Assembly (NCBI RefSeq): GCF_029537735.1
Contig: NZ_JARPUQ010000001.1
Location: forward strand, 902,696-966,695
DNA length: 64,000 bases
Reading direction: 5' to 3'
DNA from: Robiginitalea aestuariiviva
GTDB taxonomy: Bacteria > Bacteroidota > Bacteroidia > Flavobacteriales > Flavobacteriaceae
Below are positions 44,401-53,400 of the stretch, one piece after another. The notes under the pieces were generated by a model. That model was not told the origin of the DNA. It saw only the letters and a program-made list of their open reading frames with translations, and searched no databases. Position 1 is the stretch's first letter; every line of letters starts with the position of its first letter. Made by a program: the position numbers and the translations under genes.

Positions 44401-47400
44401 CCTTCCAGACCAGCCAGATCTTTGATATCTGGGATCCGGGAACCTACACTTTTGTAGTGGTGGACCGCAATAACTGTTTTGACATCTCCAACCCGGTTGT
44501 AATTGAATTCCGCCCAGCTGCCGAATTCGACGCTACCACGGTTACTGATGTTCTGTGTTATGGAGAGGCCACCGGGGCGATTCAGTTCAATCTGATAAAC
44601 AGCAATGGATACCAGCTTACCTACTACCTGTTTGACGCTACCGGATTCAACGAAAACAACTACAACTACGCCAATGCCCTGGCCACTAATGCCTCCGGGT
44701 ATTTCCCCGGCCTCACAGCCGGCGACTACGTAATCGTAATCAACCAGCGCAAGGGTAGTGCTTCCTGCGATTATTTCGAGTATCAGACGGTGTCCCAGCC
44801 CCAGTTTGCCTTGAGTGCAGACGCGGTGCTCACCCAGGCCTATACCTGCCTGCAGGACGGTATTATCCAGGCCCAGAACGTGATCGGGGGAACGGCCCCC
44901 TACGAGTACAGCCTGGACGGGGTTAACTTTGGCGCTTCCGACACCTTTACCGGCCTGACTGCCGGCACATACAGCATTACCCTGCGGGATGCGGCCGGGT
45001 GTACTTTCGTAACCGCCCCCATCACGATTGATCCGCTCCTGGCGCCGGACGACCTGGTTTTTGCCCCTACGGCAGTAACCTGCCCCGACCAGACTTCGGA
45101 TGTAACCGTGACCGTTTCCAACGGCACTGCGCCCTATACCTTCGAAATTATTGCCCCGGCCGCCGGGGTGCCGGACAGCGCTTCCGGGAACTCGGCCTCC
45201 TTTAATGGCCTGGCCCCTGACACCTATACCTTCCGGGTAACCGATGCCAACGGCTGTACCTACCAGGAGAACCTGACCATTAACCCCATTACGCCTATTG
45301 CCGTAAACGGGCAACAAATCAGCACCGTAAGCTGCTTTGGCGGCGCAGACGGGGAGGCCGTATTCAACGTGGCCGGCTTTGCCGCCTCCTTTGATTACAC
45401 CGTTAGCGGGCCCGCAAGTTCTTCCGGCACTGCGGAGACCAACGGCACCATCTCCCTTACCGGCCTTGCCGCCGGCACTTACGACATTACAGTTACCGAT
45501 ACAGATACCAACTGTACGGATACCGCTTCCGTAACCATCGAGGCTCCGGCCAACCCTCTCGCCTTTACCTTTACCACTACAGCTATTAGCTGTGTAAGCG
45601 ACGGCGCCGTGACCATCTCCGCCACAGGAGGGTGGGGCAGCTACAGTTATAGCCTGACCCAACCCGATGCAACCGTACTCGGACCTCAGGGCAGCGCTAC
45701 GTTTAACAACCTGACCCAGGCGGGAACCTACACCATTACCGTAGCGGATGCCAACGGATGTGTGGCCACAGACACCTTTGGCCTGGTGGCTCCGTCCCTG
45801 CCCGTAATAAGCCTTGACGCAGCCACAGACCTGTGTTACGATCCGGCCACAGGGGTTACCCTTACCGCCAACGTAACCGGAGGCACTGCCCCCTTCTCCT
45901 TCAGCCTGAACGGCGGGCCCGGACAGTCTTCCAACACCTTCTCGGGCCTGGCTCCGGGGAGCTACACCGTAATAGTGGCGGACAGCAACGGCTGTACGGA
46001 CACCTCTGCCGCAGTAACCGTAGCCCCCCAGCTTTCCGCTTTGGCGGTACTGACCAAGGAACTGGATTGTTCCGCCAGCCCCGACGCCGTTATTGACGTA
46101 ACCATAAATGGCGGCTACGCTCCCTTTACCTACCAGGTAAACGGCGGGGCTTCCGTGGCCGTAGCTGGTAATGCATTTACCTATACCACCGCAACGGATG
46201 GCACCTTTACCTTCACCATCACCGATGCGGAGGGATGTACCACCCAGACCGCAGTAACTGTTAGCCCCATCACCAACCCCGTGGCCACGCATACCGCAGT
46301 GGACCCGACCTGTGCGGGGGATGCCGATGGCTCTGTTACCATTACCGTGGACCCGAATTTTGGCACTGCCCCCTACCAGATCGATTTCAACGGGGCCGGG
46401 TTCAGCAACCAGACGGTTTACAGCAACCTGCCTGCAGGGACCTACACCTATCAGGTGCGGGATAGCAAAGGTTGTTTGTACTCCGGTTCGGTAACCCTTA
46501 CCGCCCCGGACCCGATTGCAGCCGATGCCGTACTGATCCAGGCCTACACCTGTTTGCAGGATGGTTCTATCCAGGTTCAGAATGTAACCGGGGGAACACC
46601 CGGCTACACCTATAGCATTGACGGGGTAACCTTCCAGGCCTCCGACACCTTTACCGGGCTTACCGAGGGCTCCTATACCATCACGGTACAGGATGCCTCC
46701 GGGTGTACCTTTGTGACCGTACCGGTGGTGATTCCGCCCCTGGACCCGCCCACGGACATCAGCTTTAGTGCCACCCCTCCGTATTGCCCCACGCAAACTT
46801 CGGACGTGACCCTTACCGTAACCGGGGGCACTGCGCCCATCACCTACGAAATCATTGCCCCGGCTGCAGTAAACAACGGCAACAATAATGTATTTGCCGG
46901 CCTGGCTCCGGATACGTATACCTTCCGGGTTACGGATGCCAACGGCTGTTCCTATCAGGAAAACTTCACCATTAATCCCGTAACCCCTATTGCCGTAACC
47001 GGATCCCTGGTCAACAATGTGAGCTGTGTGGGCGGTGCCGATGGTGCAGTAGACTTTGCAGTGACCGGATTTGCTTCTACCTACGCCTATTCCGTAAACG
47101 GAGGAGCAACGGTAACCGGGCAATCCGCTGGGGTAATTAACCTGACCGGCCTTTCCGCAGGCACCTATACCATTGCCGTAACCGACGAAACCACGAATTG
47201 TACCGATACCGCTGCCGTAACGGTAAGCGAACCGGCCACCCCCCTTGCCTTTACCTTTGCAGTAACCCCCCTAACCTGTGTGGCAGACGGTGCTGTAAGC
47301 ATCACCGCAACAGGCGGATGGGGCTCCTATACCTATCAACTGGAGCAACCGGACACCAGTGTTTTGGGCCCGCAGGGCAGCAATACCTTCTCCGGCCTTA

Positions 47401-50400
47401 CCCAAACCGGCACGTACACCATTACCGTTGAAGACGCCAACGGATGCGTGGTAACCGACACCTTTGACCTGGTTACCCCCTCCAGCCCGGTGGCGAGCAT
47501 TGATGCCGCATCCACCCTCTGCTTCAGCACGCCCGCCGGCGCCACGATTGTAGTGGGCGTGACCGGAGGCACCGCTCCCTTCTACTACAGCATGAACGGC
47601 GGGGCCCTGCAGACGTCCAACACCTTTGCAGGCCTGGTTCCGGGCAACTATACCTTTACCGTTACAGATAGCAACGGTTGTACGGACACCGTGGCCCAGA
47701 CTATAGAGCCGGAGCTTACCGGCAATGCCGTCCTGCTGAAGGACCTGGATTGTACGGTTTCTCCCGATGCCGAAATTGACGTTACGGTAAGCGGCGGATA
47801 TGCGCCCTTTACCTACGAAGTGGACTACAATGGCGGCGGCTTTGCCCCCTACGCAGGTGCATTCCCCTATACCACGGCTGCCGCTGGCACCTACCAGTTC
47901 CGCATTACAGACAGCCAGGGCTGTGTGGCCCTGACCAATACGGTAACGGTGAGCCCGATTGTGTTGCCCCAGGCCACAGCCTCTACCATTGACCCCACCT
48001 GTAACGGGGATTCCAACGGAATCATTGAAATTGAAGTGGACCCCAACTTTGGGCAAGCGCCTTATCAGGTGGACTTTAACGGGATGGGCTACAGCAACCA
48101 GACCGTCTATACCGGGCTGCCTGCCGGCACCTACAACTATACCGTACGGGACGCCAAAGGATGTCTGTACACCGATAGCGTAACCCTGAATGATCCGCCC
48201 CTGTTCGATGCCAACATCACAGTAACCGATGTATCTTGTAGTGGCACCGTGGGCGGTGGAGACATTCCTGGACGTATTGATATCTCCATCATTAGCGGTG
48301 GAACCCCTGGCTTTACCTATACCCTGTACGACCAGTCCAACAACATTGTACCGGTAACCGGGTCTAACCCCATTGTGACTTCCAGTACCACGGTGAGCTT
48401 TGACGGCCTGCTATTCGGGGATTACTACGTGCGCATCATTGATGCCAACGGATGTGAATTCTACCAGAACCCGGTGCGGGTGCGGGCTAACCCGTTCCTG
48501 ACCCTGGATTCTTCCGTGATTGCGGATTGTGCCACCGGAGGAACCGTAACCCTGTCTGCCGACGGCGGATCCGGAGATTACACCTTTAGCATTTATGGTC
48601 CCGGGACCCCTCCGGATAGCGAAACATCCGGCCCGGGTGCCCTGGAGGAACAAGCCGTATTCCTTGGCCTGAACGCCGGACAGACCTATGTGTTTGAAGC
48701 CATTGACAACTCTACCTTGTGTACCAGTTATGTGGAGGTGGCCATCCCCGCCCTTTCCGGGATTGAGGTGGTTCCCACCCCTGCCGTTACCGATGTAAGC
48801 TGCTTTGGGGATACCAATGGCTCCATTGCCTTCCAGTTCCAGAACTTTGACGGCAGCGTTACCGATATCAACTACTCCATCCTGGAGGCCCTTACCAATA
48901 ACCCCACAGGGTTTACAGGCACGGTTACCGGCCCTGCCGGAGGCCCGACGCCCCTGGAGACCGTTACCGGCCTGGCGCCCGGGGATTATGTGCTTTACTT
49001 TGAAGAGGCCACCAGCCCCTTCTGTTCCAATACCTACGATTTCCGGATTTTGGAGCCTTCGCCCATCACCTTCAACATCGTAGACCAGAACAACGCCAAC
49101 TGTAATGAGGACGCCCAGGTTACCGTACAGGCAACCGGAGGTTCCGGCGGCTTTACCTATGCCTTTGTACAGGATGGGGTAGCCCCCGTACCCGGCGACT
49201 TTACCGCTAGCAGCTACGCCGAACTGGACCCGGCCGTGAACACCAACTGGGATGTTTACGCCATGGATGTTAATGGATGTATGACCCCTCCCCTGGATGT
49301 GGTAATTGCTGCAGATCCCGAGCCGGTGATTTCCGGCGTTACCTACCAGTGTACTGCGGACGAAGGCGATATGGTTATAGACGTTACCTTGGATATAGCC
49401 GGGGTAGCCCCCTATTTCCTGAGTCTGGACGGCGGCGCTTTCCAGTCTTCTTCCCTGGTAAATGCAGGGGATGTCCAAACCCTTACCGGTCTGAGCTCCG
49501 GCACGCATACCATTACCATCCGCGATGCAAATGGGTGCGGGAACACCATCAATGTAGAGATCTATCCGCCTTCGCACCTGACCACCGAGGCCCTGATCCA
49601 GCCTACCTGTGCCCTGGATGACGGACAAATCCTCCTTACGGCCTATGGTGGCTCGGGGGCTTACCAATACGAACTCTTTCTGGGTGGGGTAAGCGTAACT
49701 GGCGCGCCCCAGGCCAGCCCGCTCTTTACCGGGTTAGGGCCGGGAACCTATACGGCCTTTGTATACGACACCCTGGCTTCCGGTTGCGACGCTTCATCCA
49801 GTATTGTATTGAGCGTGCCCACCACTGTGGCCTTTACCACCAATATTACCGATGTAAGCTGTAATGGCGGCGCAGACGGCATTATTGAAGTGGTCCTGGA
49901 TCCCGGCATGGACAACCCGCCCTATACCTACCAACTGTTTGACGCCCTGGGCATCGTGCCCATTACCGGGCCGCAAACCAGCCCGCTCTTTACCGGGTTG
50001 GCCCCCGGCGATTACACCGTAAGCGTTACCTCCGGCCGCAGCTGCCAGACTACTGAAGTGGTCACTGTAGGCGAGCCGCCTCTGGTAACGGCCACAGCTG
50101 CCGCCACGGACTTTGCCTGTAACGCAGACAATTCCGTTGCCCAGGCTGTCATTACCGTAACCGGAGGAGGAGGCACTGCCCCCTACCTGTACAGCATAGA
50201 CGGGGTAAACTTCCAAACAGCCAATACCTTCAACATCAGCGACACCGGCGCGTCACAGACCTTTACCGTTTACGTTCGGGATGCCAACGGGTGTATGGAT
50301 ACCGATTCCATTACCATCGACCCGCTGCCGGTTATTACCGATGTTAGTGTAAGCCAGCTGGTTGCCATTACCTGTGCCAACGACGAGCAGGTACGCGTAA

Positions 50401-53400
50401 CCGTAACCGGTGGCTCCGGAGATTTTGACTTTGAACTCCTGCCCCCGGGAAGCGCCCCGGTTCAATCCCCCGGCGCCGGCGTATACACCGCCGACTTTAA
50501 CCTGACAGCCCCAGGAGACTACGTCTTCCGTATTACCGATAACACCACCGGATGTACCTTCACCTCAGCACCTTATACCGTAGCCCCCTACGACCTGATC
50601 GAGGCTGTGGCTACGGCTGTAACCCCGGTAGATTGCTTTGGCGATGCCACCGGTGAACTCTCGCTGCAGGTGAACAACTACACCGGGAATTACACCTATC
50701 AGGTCTTTGACGGGGCCGGTACCCCGGTAACCGGCGTTGTAGCTGCCAGCACGGCAACCAACCCCATCCTGATCGGAAGCCTCTCCGGAGGAAACTACTA
50801 CGTGGAAGTCATTGCAACAGATGCACCCTTCTGCGACGATCTCTCCAATACGGTAACCATTGCCTCCCCGGCAGCCCCGGTGAGCCTGGTGGAAACCGCC
50901 AACATCAATGCCAATTGCAACACCGGTGCCCAGGTAACCGTGGCTGCCAGCGGCGGAACCCCAGGCTACACCTATGCCTTTGTGCCCACAGGGAATGTGC
51001 CTGTGGCAGGAGATTACTCCACCAGCGCTACCGCAACCCTGAGCCCGGCTTCCTACCCGGCCGATTACGATGTGTACGTTCAGGACAGCAATGGATGTAC
51101 CACCTTTATCACCGTGACGGTAGATGAGGACCCCCTGCCGACCGTTACCGCCCCGGTTTATGCCGTGGACCAGTGTACCTCCGACGGTACCAGCTATACC
51201 TTTACCGTAGCCGGTACAGGCGTAGCCCCGCTTAGCTACAGCATTGGCGCAGGATTCCAAAGCTCCACCACCTTTACTGTAAGTGCCCCGGGCACCTACA
51301 CCGTAACGGTGCGCGATGCCAACGGCTGTACCGCTACCGATACCATTACCATCCTGCCCCCGCTGGCCCTCACGCCTCAGCCTACAGCACAGCCTACCTG
51401 TGCGCTGAACGACGGGGAGATTACCATCGCTGCAACCGGCGGTTCCGGTAGCTATGCCTACGACCTGCTGGATAACGGCGGGGTTAGTGTGATCGGTGGG
51501 GTGCCTCAGGCCTCCCCGGTATTCTCCGGCCTGGCTCCGGGTAACTACACCGCCGTGGTATACGACACTTCCGGTACCGGTTGTGATGCCCAGGCACCGG
51601 TTTCCCTGGAAACGCCCACCCCGGTGGCCTTTACCACAACCGCACAGGATGTAAGCTGTGCCGGTGGAGCCGATGGCGTAATCACCGTTACCCTCGATGC
51701 CGGACAGGACAACCCGCCCTATTCCTACGAGCTCTACGACGGCTCCATGGCTCTGGTGGCAGGCCCCCAGGCTTCCAATGTATTTACCGGCCTGGTTGCC
51801 GATAACTATACCGTACGGGTTATCTCCGGACGCAACTGTGAGGCCAGCCAGGCACAACCCGTGGCTGAGCCAGCACCTATGGCGGTTTCGGCAGTAGCAA
51901 CGGCTTTTGCCTGTGCCGCGGATAATTCTGTGAACACGGCTACCATCACGGCCACAGTACCGGCAGGTGCAGGCACTGCACCCTACCTGTACAGCCTGGA
52001 TGGCGTGAATTTCCAAACCTCCGCTACCTTTGAGGTGGCCGACACCGGGATGGCACAAAACCTGACCGTGTACGCCCGGGATGCCAACGGTTGTATGGCC
52101 ACGGCCCCGATTACCCTGGAGCCGCTGAACACCTTTACCGCAGCGGTAAGCCAGAACATCGCCATTACCTGTATCAATCCCGAGGAAGTGCTGATTACCG
52201 TTACCGACGACGGCAACCCGGCCAACACCTACACCTTCGAGTTGCTGCCTATAGGCAACCCGGATGGGGTGCTGACCGCTACGCCCACCAATACCTCGGC
52301 TATTTTTGAACTGAGTGCCCCTGGTAGCTATGTCTTCCGGGTTACAGATAACGCTACCGGCTGTTATGTGACTACCGCCCCTTATGAGGTAGCACCCTAC
52401 GACCTGGTACAGACCCAGATTACCCCGGCCACCCCGGTGACCTGCTTTGGTGGCACAGACGGGTCCCTTACCCTGGAAGTGAACAACTATACAGGCACCT
52501 ACGATTACGAGGTGTTCTTTGCCGACGGTACCACCACCGGCATATCCGGCAGCGCGGATACCGGGGTAAACCCGATTACCATCAATGGCCTCAGTGGCGG
52601 CAACTACTATGTGCGTATTACGGAAACCGCAGCGCCCTTCTGTACGGAAGACAGCAATGTGATTACCATCGTGTCTCCGGATATGCCGCTGACCACTGCC
52701 GTAAGCCAACTGGCCGACGTAACCTGTACCAACGACCAGGGCGAAGTGCTGGTAACCCCCACCGGCGGATATGCCCCCTATGACCTGGTGCTGACCAACA
52801 CCACAACCGGGCAGGTATACACCGCCAATGATGTGGCCGGCTATGTGTTTACAGGCCTTAGCGAAGGCGCGTACACCGTTTCGGTAACCGATGCGGCCGG
52901 GTGTGTGGCCAACGATGCCATTACCCTGGTACAGCCTGTACCGGTAAGCGCGGATATTACAGCCGCCCCCAACGTCCTGACCTGTTACGGGGATACCGAC
53001 GGGGTGGTGACCGCCATCAACGTGGCTGGCGGATCCGGCAACTATCAATACCAGCTGAATTACTACGATGCTACCGGAACCACCATCGAGTTCACCTCCG
53101 GTGAGCAAAGCAGCCCGGTATTCACTGGTCTGGGTGCAGGCACCTACAGCATCACCGTAACGGACGGATGGAACTGCGACGTGGAAACGCCCCAGGTTAC
53201 CATTACCGAGCCTACGGATGTCATGAGCAACCTGGTGCAGTCTGCGATGCTGACCTGTACCACCAATGCCGAACTTATCCTGACCGCAAGCGGCGGGACC
53301 GCACCCTACGAATTCAGTACTGATGGGGTGAATTATACGCCCATGTCCGGAGGGGATACCCACACCTTTAGCGTGGCAGATGGCGTTTACCAATACTACG

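Noticed and set aside
43206-47123. 1305-codon open frame on the minus strand
   Set aside because: It lies opposite the sprB repeats and arises from their codon bias (no stops opposite Gly/Thr/Asn/Ala-rich codons). It has no signal, fold or family features, and the plus-strand frame clearly codes.
44823-52720. Regular DNA repeats that might be a CRISPR or satellite array
   Set aside because: They are in-frame protein module repeats of about 1.7-1.8 kb with drift at synonymous sites, not short direct repeats with unique spacers.
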